From Blakeslea trispora (Eukaryota; Mucoromycota; Mucoromycetes; Mucorales; Choanephoraceae): 64,000 nucleotides of DNA. A model generated the notes under the pieces. The model saw only the letters and a list, made by a program, of their open reading frames with translations, was not told the origin of the DNA and did not search any database. The stretch is taken from contig JAIWNE010000114.1 in NCBI GenBank assembly GCA_025331445.1, positions 1 through 64,000 of the forward strand, read 5' to 3'. Positions 45,787 through 57,832 of the stretch are shown piece after piece; the stretch's first letter is position 1; the number at the start of each line of letters is the position of its first letter. The position numbers and the translations under genes are program-made.

Positions 45787-46839
45787 ATGAACCGTCAGAT
45801 CCCCCAAGTAGCTGCCTCTACCCCTCGCACTCCTGCTCGTACTCCTGCTCGTGCTCTTACCCGTCCTGCTGCTCTTCCTGTTCCTGTCGCTCAGCCAGAT
45901 GGACGCATTGATGATCTCTTAGAGCGTATCGCCTTTCTCGAGTCTGCTTTTGGTCGATCTGGCACTAGTAGCGCTAATGACGATGCTACTAGAAGACCTC
46001 TCAGTGGTAGAAACCCTGTGTTGCTTGTAAGTTAAAGACTGCTGCAAAAAAGATGATTTCAATACTTACATTCCCACAACGTTTAATAGAAAGCCGTCAA
46101 GAATGCGCTTGAGACCGCCAAGCGAATTGGTGTCGAGTTTGCCTTGGATCATTCCTTGAAGAAGTCTGGAAGAAACCAACCGGTATTCAGGGCTATCCTT
46201 CAGAATGCCATTACTGAGATGAAAGCGTTTGCTGGTTACTCCGAGCACGAAGAACTCTCCAAGGAGGTTATAAAGTGCTTGGAGGAAAAGATAAGAAACC
46301 AATTCAATGTTTCTAGAGCGAATGAAAAAAGAGGTGTCTCTAGCCTTGCATCTCGGGAACAGACATCGCTCAAGGAACGCAAGCGTAAGCGAGTTGATAG
46401 AGTAAGTAAAAACAGAACATACTACTTTTAATGATGACTTACCTTTCTCTTGAAAGAAACTAATGGCTCGCAGAGCTTGCTTTGCGAAAGACTCGGTTTC
46501 TCTGTCTCGTGACATTGGCAGTGTAGAGGAATGCAATGCTGTTCTTGAGAGGGCATATATGTCTGACGAAGAAGATGAAGCAGATGGAGAGTTTGGCGAA
46601 CTCTTTCGTGTGTTGGTTCCTTCCTGGCGTTCTGACAAGGTAAGTTGTTGAATATTTGTTTTGTTCAAGCGTAATAACGACAGTGTTTCTAGTTGAACAG
46701 TTTTTTCTCTCACTTGGACGACGCGGACAGAAGAAGCAAAAAGAAGCATGTACGTGCTACTCGTCGTCGTAGAAACGTTGAAGCAGCTTTGTCCGAAGAG
46801 CTTCGTCGCCCTCTTCCTCGTTGGGCTTTGAATGAGTAG
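45787..46839 (+). CDS. CACTA accessory protein, intact four-exon gene (element B)
   Basis: Unknown family, seen in B and C and as a 3' fragment in A, always convergent with the transposase. Exons are 45787-46026, 46090-46401, 46457-46639 and 46693-46839. All introns are GT-AG, phase 0, 52-63 nt, giving 293 residues. The N-terminus is a low-complexity Arg/Pro/Thr/Ala tract followed by a short heptad-like DDLLERIAFLES. The core (exon 2) holds KRIGVEFALD and KIRNQF. Exon 3 has an acidic patch (YMSDEEDEADGE) before VPSWRS. The C-terminus is very basic (RRSKKKHVRATRRRR) and ends LPRWALNE. AATAAA lies about 45 nt downstream. The basic tail suggests nucleic-acid binding, so a TnpA-like role on subterminal repeats is a reasonable but untested idea. 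Confidence 0.82.
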
Positions 46840-47099
46840 ATTTCGTCTTTTCTTTGCTTTTGTTTTTTCTCTTTTTTTTTGCTATTAATAAACATTTGTA
46901 TTAAAATAAGCCTGACGTTGACATGTACACTCCTTACTTACCTCTGTTACGTGAGATCGCTGCTTTTGTTACAGTTCTAAGTACTAAAGCTAAAGATTCA
47001 TACCCATTAAGCCTAACTTAGCAAAAGTAAGGAAACAGGGGTTCGCTGATATGATTTAAATATTGAAGAAAAGAAAGGAAAATTTATTTGAATAAAAAA

Positions 47100-47335
47100 A
47101 TTAACAAAAAGAAATCTATAAAAAAAATGTAAAAAAAAAGAGAGAGAGAGAAAAAAGAACAAAAAAGAGAGAAAAAAAAAGAGAAAAAAAAAGAGAAAAA
47201 AAAAGAGAAAAAAAAAAGAGAAAAAAAAAGAGAGAAAAAAAAAGAGAAAAAAAAAGAGAAAAAAAAAGAGAGAAAAAAAAAAGGAGAAAAAAAAAGGAGA
47301 AAAAAGAGAGACAAGAAGAGAGACAAGAAGAGATT
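47100..47335. repeat. Purine microsatellite between convergent genes (element B)
   Basis: Repeats of GAGAAAAAAAAA with varying A length end a few bases before the transposase stop codon. A similar tract occupies the same place in element C. The long Lys/Phe frames here are composition artefacts. Confidence 0.85.
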
Positions 47336-47338
47336 TAA

Positions 47339-50300
47339 CTAAGCAATAAGCTTTGGTTCTATCTGGACAACCACATGAGTGTTGCTTAGGTGGTCAAGGA
47401 CAATTGCCACTTGGCTATGCAAATGCAATACAGGAATAATTGAAGCAACTGAGTTTGACTCGAAGCCTTTTTGAAGGGCTTCCATGCCAAACTTGGTTGT
47501 GTCTTGGTTGTTGTAGTAGTAAAATTGCAAGTCAGACTTGCAAAACCATCTCACGAAGGCAAGGTAATGTGTTGTTGGCGATTGTTCGCCGTTTTCTTCT
47601 TCTACCATGGTAGTATGTCTAAAAAGACATTGTATTTGGCAATACCTAAGCTCAAGGCCGTTGGTGCCAGGATAATAGGCCATTGCATACGAACCTCGCT
47701 TGCTTGTTGTTGATGCATCAACCGAGCTGAACTTGTTGCCCAGAATATTAATGCGCTTGAACTTATGGGCCTTCCTTTGAACTGAAAATGATTTGGGGTT
47801 CAAGACAGCAGCATATTCATCCAAGTACATTGACCCATACACCTGAGTATAATACTCAACAAGAGACGAGAACATTTCCTCCTTGAGCATAGTTGCAACA
47901 GGCTTTACTGACAAAAAGGAACTAGGCTGGAGTTGCTCGAAGCCATAAGCAGGCTCATTACCCGTCCACGTGGTATGAAAGTCAGAAAGGCAGAAAGTCT
48001 TGACAGCATCATCATATTCTTGACGTAGCATTTCATGACAGGATGGCTTCTGAACAAAAAAGAGATCTTGCACTTGAGCCTTATCTTGATCAGGAATACA
48101 TTGCGTCAAATTTTCAATCAAATCTTCAGCATAAACATTTAATAAGAACTTGTTTATGTAAGTTCTCTCGACGCAGTCTTTTCTGTTGGTTCTGATGCCC
48201 TTCAAGTCTTGGTTATATCGCTCGAAGTTGAACAACCAATGCGATGGTGAAGCCGAGTAATCCAGAATTGTCTCTTTGAGATGTAGTGCATTATGAAAGT
48301 TGATGGCGATTAATGATTTCTCTTTATAGATACTTTCAAAATCAACCAAAAACATTTTCAACATACTCTGAGCATCATCAAGTTGTGCGAGGGACAAACA
48401 GGGGGAAAGAAGAACACGAGAAGCCTTTACCAATAGCATCCAATGCTCGTAGACCTTCTTGCCGATGTACTTGTGTAGAAAGTATGGTGACAACACCAAC
48501 AACCATGTCGACCACTCATCTGCCTTGAGATTTGAAAACCCAGTTCCGATTGCAATCTTGCGAGCAATCGACGATACAGCATGCCAGAGGGAAGAACGAA
48601 CTTGCTTTCAAGGACTGCTTGAATTTCTTTCAGGTTCCCCATTGTGAGCATAGGTAAGCTGGTGTCTTTGTTGCTGGTCCAAATTATTGTCATTTTTTTG
48701 GTAATCTCCAAAAGGAGATTATGCATAATAATGATTCCAACATGGCGGATGGGATCGAAGTACGGCAACTCCAGAAGAACACTCCAACGGGTACCATTTT
48801 CTTTCTCTAGATCCTTACGCTCACTATCGGTCTTTGTCTTGAGCCATCTTGAAGCTTGGGTGCGGTGCTCTTGACATGATCTTCTTGTCCATCTTTCGAC
48901 TTCAAAGTCAGTAAAGTCTCGAGCTTTATCACCTTTCTGAATACCCTTAAACTGCTTCTTACATTTCATGCATGCATTCATGGAGTTAAAAGAAGTAAAA
49001 CCGGCTACCTTTCGCTGGGCTGGCAGATCCATGATGCACAAGGAAAGTGCAGCCTTGACAACTTGCTTGCCATGCTTTCTTGTCTGCATTTCTACGCCGT
49101 TCATCAATGCAAGAAGTTCCTTAACCAAGGGACGGAGATAGTGATTCATCTCGTATGTCTTGGGCTCCTTTGGACCATTAATCAAGCATACCAAGATGGT
49201 GTTGGTACGAAGATTTCTTATCTCACGAGGCAAGTTTTGAATAGTGAGTAAATGGCATCAACACTATGTGAATCCTTATAGGCTTGAAACCAGTCACAGT
49301 TCAAGGTGAGCAAGAGGTTGTAGTTACTTTGGAGGATGAAAGGCTCATTGTCGGTAGGATCAACCTTGAACTCGTTCCAAACTCGACCGTCGAAGATGTC
49401 AGAGAGCATGTCAGGCAAAACTTGGCGGCTTTTCCATTGGCAGACATTTTCAACAAATCCATCTCGCATGAAAAAGGATCTTAAAGTCTCTGTCAAAGAG
49501 TTGTAAAAGAATGAGCGGACAGGAGCTATCGTACCATATTGGTTGGGGGCCAAAAGGCTTTGCTGACAAGGCAAAGAACCAAGAAAAAGACCATTGTAAA
49601 GACATTTAGGCTGTTCAAGAAGAGCTTGTCTTTCAGCTTCGTTATCATACGGACGAATTGCATGGCAAGTGATACAGCTGGCATACTCCTTAACACCGAA
49701 CCCAAAAGAACCAGCGGAATGACACCAGCTATCGAAAGTAACGATCGACTTAGGAAACCGGAAGCTTTCTTGAGTTAAACAAAGGACCATGTTACAGAAG
49801 AGCATGATGGCTTCACTTGATATATCAGTCAACTGGTTCTTGCGCAACAAGATAAGCATCACAAACAACAAAGAAGCAATTGGGGTAGATGGTAAGTTGT
49901 CGTTGCGAGGAAGCTCAAATGCAGGTTCTAAAAATAAAACATAAAAAGTAAGTTAACTAACCAACAAACAAAAAACTATTATATAAATAAAGACATACCT
50001 TCATGACTAGCATCTTCAGCTTCAGTAAAATCGAAATCAGTTTGATCATAAGAGAAGTCCATTTCTAATAAGATAATGAGTAACATATATAATATACTCA
50101 AGTGCATTAAATGTTACCTTCATCAGCAAAAGTTTCATCGACGGCAGTATCAGCATTAGAGTTGGTGTTGACTTCAGAGGCAGATGGACCTACACAATTG
50201 AGAGTTAATAAATGTCATTAATAAGAATGGCTTTAATGGATATTACCTTCTCTAGCTCTTTTGATGGTACTCATAAGCACGCTTTTTCATGCTACTACCT

Positions 50301-50368
50301 TGAGTGATATAGGTGATACATTGCAAGCAGTCGCACAATGAGTTTTGAGTAGCAGAAGAAGCAGACAT
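47339..50368 (-). pseudogene. Tnp2-type CACTA transposase, element B (frameshifted)
   Basis: Same four-exon plan as in A and C. It starts MSASSATQNSLCDCLQC at 50368, with a Cys cluster and basic KKRAYEYHQK, then two small exons (about 50190-50120 and 50061-50000) and a long last exon. Signatures are DLPAQRKVAGFTSFNSMNAC with CMKCKKQF, HVGIIIMHNLLLEITKK (the usual V-D reads I-I and G reads E, losing an acidic residue) and SPSHWLFNFERYNQDL. Single-base changes break it in exon 1 near 50243, near 49240 (AIYSL) and near 48583 (LPSG). The altered MHN signature and three shifts indicate an inactive gene. Confidence 0.87.
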
Positions 50369-50384
50369 AGCAATAGGAAAGTAT

Positions 50385-52380
50385 ATTTTGGGAATTTAAA
50401 AGAGAGGGTCAATATATTTCACAATTCATCTACCCTTTTATAATGATGATCTTTTTTAAAAAATTTATTTAAAGTACTCGATTGATCTGTTCATCCTAAT
50501 TCAACCACATCTACACCGATGATAATTTATAATTCAATTGAGATTGCGTTTGATAGATAAAGTGAGTCTTGTTACCCGACTCTTTACACGAAAGATGAAT
50601 TTTCAGGATAAGCTAAGTTGATCCCGATTTGACGTAACAATAAACATGACATGTCGATACCAAAAATATTCATGGAAATGATGTATTAGATTTATTAATC
50701 TCAGACAGTTTCTAATCCCACTACCTACATGTAACACACTTTTGAGGTATGAATTTTAATGGGTTGTTCCTAATCGATGAGACGAAAATAACTCGTATTC
50801 GGTATTCATACACAATTAGACCAGTTTATTCAAATTCATAGAGTAAAGCAGTTTGATCATGAAAAACCATCAGTGACGCTGGCTTCTTTTCTCGATAAAT
50901 CATACAGGTTCTACAAGCCCTGATTATTTTTTTCTGCGAACTTCAAACAAGGAAAAGAGATCTCTAATTATCTTTCTTTCTTCCTTAAAGCAACCCACAA
51001 CAATGGCACTAACGAAGGCACCACTGTAGAAAGTTATATGAAACGATCGCTTTTTACTCAAATCGCGCTATCCCTCAATCGGGAATAGTTTTGATAGCAT
51101 CTTTAACTTCTATTTTTTTTTATCTTTGGATGAAGTATCACAGAAATTAAAAGCGCCTGAAAAAGATGGGATTAAAACAATTAATCTATTTTAAGCTTTT
51201 GACAAAGAAAAAAGAAAGGCTTGTATAATTCTTGTAAAAATGAAAATGCATTCATAGGGTTTATTGAGTATCCATAACTTGGTTTCGGCTTTGGAGAGCA
51301 AAATGTCATGTTTTGATCATGACTTTCGAATGATGAGCTCTTTCAAAAAAAAAGGCAGCGTATAATTTTCGGAAGTGGTCAATTTAACACCAGCAAAAAA
51401 AAACATTCGTATTCTTTTTCTTTTTTATTTTTTACAAGAGGTCTCGACTGGCTTACTTCCCGTAAATAGATAAGACTTAACAAAGTAAACTCATCACTGT
51501 AGCACGATAAAGCAGAAACATTAAGAAACAACAGGTTGTCATGTCAGAAGTACTAAAAATATAACAGATAAAAAGACTAGTTAAAAATGTCAGAAAGAAT
51601 AACTTTTGTTTTTGTTAGACTTATGAAGCATTTCAGTTCAACTTTGCTAGTAAGCGAGTTCAACTTACAGTCATTGCCAGTGTGCACTTAATAGCGCGCG
51701 TCACCTTATTTACTGGAGAACTAGGAAAACAGTTGTGGACAATATGAGTGGTTTTTTTCCTAAATGACAACAGTTCTCAACTTGACGAAACCCGATCAAC
51801 GCCTTTCCTAACAACAACTTTTACACAACATGTAAGTCATGTCTCAATCTTCAAAAATACTTGTGTCTATTTCAAATAGCGTGTATTGTGAAGTAAGGCT
51901 TGTCGCTTTTGTTCACAACTTGTTCCTCTACAATAAAATAATGAAAGTTTGAATGTCAACTTTATAATCAAATACTTATTAGCTTTTATTGCAGTGTTTG
52001 ATAGTTATGAATGTGGATCAAAGTGGATCTTTACTTAGAACGGTATATAAGAGTGAAATAGGTTAAGAAATGAGTAGTGTAGTCTATTGTTGTTATTGCT
52101 TATGCTGTTAAGATGAGAACGTAATGATCTTTCACTTTTTTCAAAGAAATACTTCTTTTGCTGTTGATTTATCTAGGCTTCCTGTTTTATACTCGATTGA
52201 CTTTTAGCCTTTACAGACATTGCTTCTTAATGCCTTTTCGTTATCTCTTTTTTTTTATTTGTCACTTCTTTTTCTTTAACACCTTTTTTTTAAGATCGAT
52301 TTTTTTTATTGAGGTTACTTTTTTAAGCGTAATAAAGATTACTTAATTTTCGGACATTTTCCTTAACAGATTGAATTTTT
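50385..52380. other. Element B transposase-side non-coding leader
   Basis: About 2 kb without a credible gene between the transposase start and the terminal region, matching the size of this interval in A and C. Individual frames are short and T- or A-rich. Confidence 0.5.
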
Positions 52381-52381
52381 A

Positions 52382-52712
52382 TGAACATTTATTTATGGCT
52401 CTTAGCTTCAAATTAATTTTATTTATCAAACAAGTAAAAACACAAAAGCTAAAATGAAAGAAATGAAAGCATAATAATGGTAATACTAACCAACGTGTTG
52501 GTAACAAGTTGAAGAACATATACAAGACAAAATTAGTGAATATATTGATGTGAAATAAAAGTGAAGAAAAGTGGAGACATATAAAAGTATTTGTCAAATT
52601 ATTTTATAAAATATGGTAAACGGTGTTGATCATCTCGATATACAACATTATTACTAACATCAACCAAGTCAGTTAGACAATAAAGTAGATACCTCTGGTA
52701 CAGCACAGAACA
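52382..52712. repeat. Diverged LTR-like relic related to the Ty3-1 LTR
   Basis: Shares scattered words with the Ty3-1 LTR (ATGGTA..ACTAACCAA..GTTGGTAAC; GCACAGAACA end) and has similar length (about 331 against 325 bp). No target duplication is visible, so the ends are tentative. Confidence 0.45.
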
Positions 52713-52775
52713 GTATTTAACAAAAAAAAAGATTTAAACTCCTCAGCTTAAAAAATAAAAAAATGTAGGGAAAAT

Positions 52776-52980
52776 TAGGCAGAAAAAAAATCACTGTCAA
52801 AAATTTCAGAGAAGCGGAATTCTTTAAGCACTAAAGACATGCTCTAAAAAATAAATGGGTATAACTTGATGAAAATGCAACCAATTTCGATTCTGAAAGA
52901 AATTTTCAATACTTTAACTAACCCTCAGCATTTGCAGCTAAAAACATAGCAAGTTTCATAAACAAAATCGAAAGTTGTAA
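52776..52980 (+). repeat. Conserved subterminal block, copy 3 (element B)
   Basis: Contains AAAAAATCACTGTCAAAAAT, a TCTTTAAGCA word and GGGTATAACTTGATG in the same order as the A and C copies, about 90-280 nt from the element end once the Tc1 insert is removed. Confidence 0.6.
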
Positions 52981-53146
52981 ATTTGGATATTTTGGACATC
53001 TTGTCCATTGCACTTGTCCATTGTACAGTCAGAACGAAAAAAAAAGATAATTTTTAAGACTCCGCAAAAAAGGGTAAATGTATGACACGTCTTACATTCC
53101 CATCATTCTACCTCTCTTTCTTAATAAAATTCCTTAAAACTCACAA

Positions 53147-55038
53147 TATGCCTCAATTATCCACTGAACTCAAAGCTATCATTGTTGATCGTTGGCAAAG
53201 AAACCAACCACAGATCGAAATTGCCCAAGAACTTGGAATTAACCCAGTCACTGTTAACAGGACCATCAAGAGATTTCAAGCCAGAGGTACCGTTGAAAGA
53301 GCTGGGGGCTCTGGAAGACCCAAATCTCTTGACGAACGAAGCAAGAGAGTTCTGAAGAGAGCCATCCAAAAGGACAGATCTGTTACGCTTGCTTCTTTGC
53401 AGCAAGAGCTGCCAGTAAAGGTGCACACCCAAACCATTGCAAAGGAGTTGCATGGTTTGGGTTACAACAAGAGAGTTGCGGCAAAGAAGCCTTTTCTAAA
53501 GGAAGCCCATACGGAGAAGAGGCTTCAATTTGCCAAAGCTCACCAAAACTGGACAATAGAGCAATGAAAGCAAGTCGTCTGGACAGATGAGTCCAGCGTG
53601 GAAATCGGCAAGGATATCTTGCAAAAAAAAGTCTGGAGACTGCCCGAGGAGAAGTACAAGAAGGACTGCTTGAAACTTTCCTTCAAGAGTGGAAGGACCA
53701 GCGTTATGGTTTGGGGGGCTATTTGTGGCTACAACAAGTCCGAGTTGGTGTTCTTGCCCGAAGACAAAAGAACAAGCAGGGATTTTGTAGACCTAATCTA
53801 CAAGCCTGTTCTTCTGGACTTTCTCCGGAGCAATCCTGGATCCGTCTTGATGGAAGACAATGCCAGCATCCACACTGCCCAGGCAGCCAAGGAGTGGAGG
53901 GATCTCAGTGGGGTTTGTGATATTTGCAGTCTCAAAAAGATTCAATGAGAGGGAACTCGATTTTTTTATCAAAAAGAAAGAGAGAGAACTAATTCTACTG
54001 CAAGTCCATGTTGTGTTTATATATTATTTCTATCTCGGTTTCAATCAATCACTCCGTTATAATTTTATCTGTATGAGCAGTTTTCCTACTAGGATGACTG
54101 GTCACCTTAATGGAAAGATGGCTGTAGCCAGATTTCATCCCCCGCCTTGAATAAGGTGGAGATATATTGTTTACTTGATTTATATCTTGGAGAGATAATA
54201 ATTATGCTCGACAAGATATGTTTTAATCTTGATTAGTGTTTCAATATATCAGGCATAACTGTTTTATACTTGTTCACTTGTTTCGTTGGATGTTTAGATC
54301 AGTTTAGATTAGGTGATAACGATAGACAAGCCCTTTGTAATTATGTCTCAGAACTATCTTTATCCAAGTAATGATTTAGTCTTTTCCTATAATGAAATCT
54401 CTAGCATCATTGCTTGTTTTGTTAGATGCTGCTACCTTGGTATTATAAGGCCTATGCAACCATCCTGCTATCACATGTGTCATGTCATATAGCCATTTCA
54501 AGTATTGATGAGAAGAGAGTCAATGAATATAAATCTGATCCTGCTTTCAATGTGTTAGCTAGGCACATTGAGCACTTTATATATCATATCATCGCTTTTT
54601 ACCAATGCTTGTTAGATGTTTGATTTCAGGATTACCTCTGGTAATATCTGAAATGATTTTAAGTTTCCAACTTTGTGAACATTATTTGATTTATTGTTAT
54701 TTTGACATTATCTGTCAAAATAACCTTTTATGATGATTAATTGAATTTCCGATTATAAGTCGTTCTGGCTTCTATATTTGCCCAAATACGACAGGGTTGA
54801 GAAAATAGAGTGGCCTGCTCAATCCCCTGATCTCAACCCCATTGAGAACGTCTGGAGTGAAATGAAGCGACGCTTCCATCAAGACTGGTCCAGGTTTAAA
54901 GGCCAGAAAAGCAATGAGGAGGTGCTGGTGGATGCTTGGAACAGTATCACTGTCGAATACCTCGATAAAACTCTTTCAAGCATGCCATCACGCATGAAAA
55001 AAGTGATTGCTGCCAAAGGAGGCTCAATTGACTCCTAG
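53147..55038 (+). pseudogene. Tc1 DD34E transposase, interrupted
   Basis: Starts MPQLSTELKAIIVDRWQ. An N-terminal helix-turn-helix pair (IAQELGINPVTVNRTIKRF) is followed by a GRPK-type hook (GSGRPKS) and the catalytic core: D in VVWTDESS near 53585, D in LMEDNASIH near 53858, and E in SPDLNPIENVW near 54845. The 878-bp LTR at 53916-54793 splits it. Taking that insert and one target copy out brings WRDLSG in frame with VEKIEWP. Exactly 34 residues then separate the second D from the E, as in Tc1. One nonsense change (TGA where WKQVVWTD is expected) lies at 53565-53567. Confidence 0.92.
53916..54793. repeat. Solo LTR, 878 bp, inside the Tc1 gene
   Basis: Begins TGTGATATTTGCAG and ends AATACGACA. 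Direct GGGTT flanks it at 53911-53915 and 54794-54798. The first ten bases equal those of the 320-bp solo LTR at 28137, so the two may belong to related retrotransposons. No gag or pol inside. Confidence 0.9.
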
Positions 55039-55289
55039 GCAAGCAATCCAAAAATAAAACACATCTTTTGCCCCAATTTTTTTATAATTTTATTAATTAG
55101 ACGTTTGAAAGTGTATGATCCGAAAAAAGAAAGCTCGGTTAACTAAGAAGTATTGACTGAACAACAAGTAAAATGGTCCTCATCCCTCATGATGACCTTG
55201 TCGGAGTTTAAAAAATTATCTTTTTTTTTCGTTCTGACTGTACATTGGACAACCATTAGGTGTAGTGCAAACACTACACATAAAGGGTC

Positions 55290-55470
55290 GTCGTGCGCAC
55301 GCCAATTTCTGCGGTTAACTTGCCTGTTACGCACGTTCCAGGCAAGTTAACCGCACGGCGCACGCCGTCATGTGTTTTCGCATTGGGACGACAAAGCGGA
55401 ACACTGTCATGTGTCAACGCATTGGAAGACAGGGCGGAGCAACGTCTTGTGTTTTCGCATGAGAGTTTGA
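55290..55470. repeat. Element C left subterminal repeats
   Basis: GC-rich inverted words (GCGGTTAACTTGCCTG / CAGGCAAGTTAACCGC) and repeats of GTGTTTTCGCATTGG / GTGTCAACGCATTGG form a family-specific subterminal array distinct from that of B. Confidence 0.7.
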
Positions 55471-55862
55471 GTGAACCTCTTTGTCTTCCGCTTTCATTAA
55501 AACGACCTGATTGGATTGTTTACTCATGACATCCTCATTCAATTGGCTTCTTTATCAAAATATACAATCATCAATTCGTTTTAATTGGCTTCATACTCGG
55601 TATCTTTATTGAATGTATGCATTTAATTGGACAAAATGGACTTCTTTACGTCAATACACTTCTTTATGATTGGGTTATATAGATCAAATATAGAGGATTA
55701 TAGGTCTAAAAATAGTGCTTTTTATTATAAAAAAATGGTATATATTGGCTGAAAATAATAGCTTATACAGGGGGAAAATATTAGGGGTTCTATAGGAATC
55801 CAGGTAGAATGAATAGGCAGAAATCCAGCCAAAATGTTAGGCAAAATGATGGGCAAAATACG

Positions 55863-55955
55863 GCCAAAAGGCAGGCAAAAGGCAGGCAAAAGGCAGGCAA
55901 AAGGCAGGCAAAAGGCAGGCAAAAGGCAGGCAAAAGGCAGGCAGAAAAGCAGGCA
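55863..55955. repeat. 11-bp tandem repeat (AAAAGGCAGGC), about 8 copies
   Basis: Near-perfect head-to-tail copies in the accessory-side leader of element C. The Leu/Cys-rich minus-strand frame across it reflects the repeat and is not a gene. Confidence 0.92.
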
Positions 55956-56772
55956 GAAAAGCAAAATCAGTTATTACAAAATGGCAACAATTTCTTGAAT
56001 TTCAGGCATTTAAAAATCAGAAAAATTCTGGCAAAATGACTATTGAAATGGTAAATCAGTTAGTTATAAAGCAAGCAGAAAATATTGTAATATACTTACT
56101 TTAAAAGTCTCAAACAGCCATCCGGAAAGTAGAGGGTAACGCACTAAAGCGATAGAAGCTCAACAACAGAAAAAAAACTAGAAAAACTGAATAAGTTAAA
56201 CCGAAATGAGATAATTTAATCATTTACTTACATACTAAAGCATCATAGCACCTCAAGTTATAGCCAGATACAATTACGAGTGTCTAAGGTAACTAAATAG
56301 AACAGTTAGAGAGGCCTTGAGTCATATTCAATGACTTTACTTACTATATACCCAGTTTCTCGAGAAAAGACAAAAATACGTGACTAATCCTAAGAAAAAA
56401 AGGATGGTAAGTAAACAGCAATATACTTGTTTGTCAAATTGTACCTTAAACTAAGTAACAATCTTCATGAGGCTTTAAAGAAAACATGCCTACATGGAGA
56501 ATAATATTCAATAAACTGCTGCTTGGGTATGGGAAAGTACTTACAAGTTTTATTTCAAAATGAAGATAAAATAAAAGAAATAGAAGAGAAAAGAATAAAA
56601 AATGACAAAGAAAATCGTTCTAAATAAATTGAAATATCATCAAACTCCTATTTTTACACAAAAAACCAATCGAACACAAAAAAAGATTTGTAAAAATACG
56701 ATCTGTAGAAAATTGTATAAAAAGAGATGCAAGATACTCGATTTGATTTCATCATCTTTTTATTCCCACAAA

Positions 56773-57832
56773 ATGAACCAGATTCCTGTTGTTGCCACCG
56801 CTTCTCGCCCTGTCTCTCGCCCTGTTTCTCGCCCTGCCCCTCGTCCTGCTGCTTCTCGTCCTGTAGTGCATCCCTATGTTGCTGAGAGCCGGTTTGAAGA
56901 GGCTTTCGACCTCATGAACAGTCGCGTCGGCAGAATGGAAGCCATTTTTTTCCCTACTCGCCAGCCCACCGCCAATGCCAACGATGGGCCCAGATATGGT
57001 GATAACCGTGCCTTGCGAGTAAGTTATTCATCTCCTTTCATACTACCACTTTTACTTACATATTTATATTGTTGCTTAGGATGCTGTCAAAGTTGCCATC
57101 GAAAAGGCAAAGGCTCTCGGTATCGAATTCGTTTTTGACCAGTCGATGAGGCATACTACAAGAAACCAGTTTGCCTTCGATTGCATCTACAAAGGTGCAA
57201 TCGAAGAAGTAAAGGCTCCACTGGTCACCCGGATGATCAAGAGCTTTCTGCTGGTCTTCTCTTGGCCTTGAAGATGAAGATCAGAAACCAGTTCGATGCT
57301 ATGGTCAAGAAGCATAAAAAGAAAGACCTCACTCCTCACGAGGTTGAGATGAGAAATGCTTCGCTTCGTAAAGCTAGACGTTTGCAGAGAGTTAGTAAAA
57401 CAATTTACTGTCAAGTTTTAAATAATTAATCACCTCTTTTTTTTTATAGAAGCGTGCTGTTCGCAACGAACAGTACCTTGTTTCTCAAGGTTTGCTTGGT
57501 TTGGGCTTTGGTACAAGCGAAGAATGTGAGGCTGTACTTCAGTCAAAGTACATGTCCGAGGAAGAAGAGGGTGATGACTCTGTTGCTGGCGGTTACTTCC
57601 GCACAGTTGTTCCTTCTTGGCGCTCGGAAGAGGTATGTTGTATGACTTGTAGTTCTCAAATACAGTACTGATTCTATATGTTTAGTTGAACAACTTCTAC
57701 CGTGCGCTCGACAGAGCAGCCATGCAAGGCAGACCAAGACATGCTCGTGTTTCTCGTCGCGTCGAGGTCGTTGAGATGGAGTTGCCTGACAAGTATCGTC
57801 AAGTTCTTCCTCGTTGGGCTTATCGCTCCTAA
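56773..57832 (+). pseudogene. CACTA accessory protein gene, element C (one-base deletion)
   Basis: Homologue of the gene at 45787. Exons are 56773-57018, 57080-57390, 57450-57632 and 57686-57832, with introns at the same places. Exon 2 is 311 nt against 312 in B; the frame changes after IEEVKA near 57215 and resumes with TGHPDDQELS, so one base is missing. Conserved items are the Arg/Pro/Ala/Ser repeats at the N-terminus (SRPVSRP), KIRNQF, an acidic YMSEEEEGDD, VVPSWRS and the closing LPRWAYRS. The N-terminal and loop sequences differ strongly from B while the exon borders and motifs are kept, which argues for selection in the past. Confidence 0.8.

Larger units (their letters stand above)
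53026..55240 (+). mobile_element. Tc1/mariner element inserted in element B
   Basis: Inverted ends start CAGTCAGAACG followed by nine A and GATAATTTTT, with TA on both sides (53024-53025, 55241-55242). Removing it restores a TCCATTG/CATTGGAC subterminal repeat of element B. Its transposase gene is interrupted by a solo LTR. Confidence 0.95.
44272..55267. mobile_element. Element B: CACTA transposon with TSD CAA
   Basis: It begins CACTACAACTAATTGG and ends in the inverted form of CACTACACCTAATGG. The trinucleotide CAA flanks both sides (44269-44271, 55268-55270), the 3-bp duplication of CACTA elements. It carries an intact accessory gene (+), a convergent broken transposase gene (-), an LTR-like relic and an inserted Tc1 element. 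Without the Tc1 insert it is about 8.8 kb. Confidence 0.93.

Noticed and set aside
47084..47326. Phe/Ser/Leu-rich frame
   Set aside because: Translation of a purine microsatellite.
55863..55955. Possible CRISPR-like array
   Set aside because: Units are contiguous 11-bp tandem repeats without spacers, in a eukaryotic context.
55725..55964. Leu/Cys/Pro repeat protein
   Set aside because: Produced by the 11-bp tandem repeat, not a gene.
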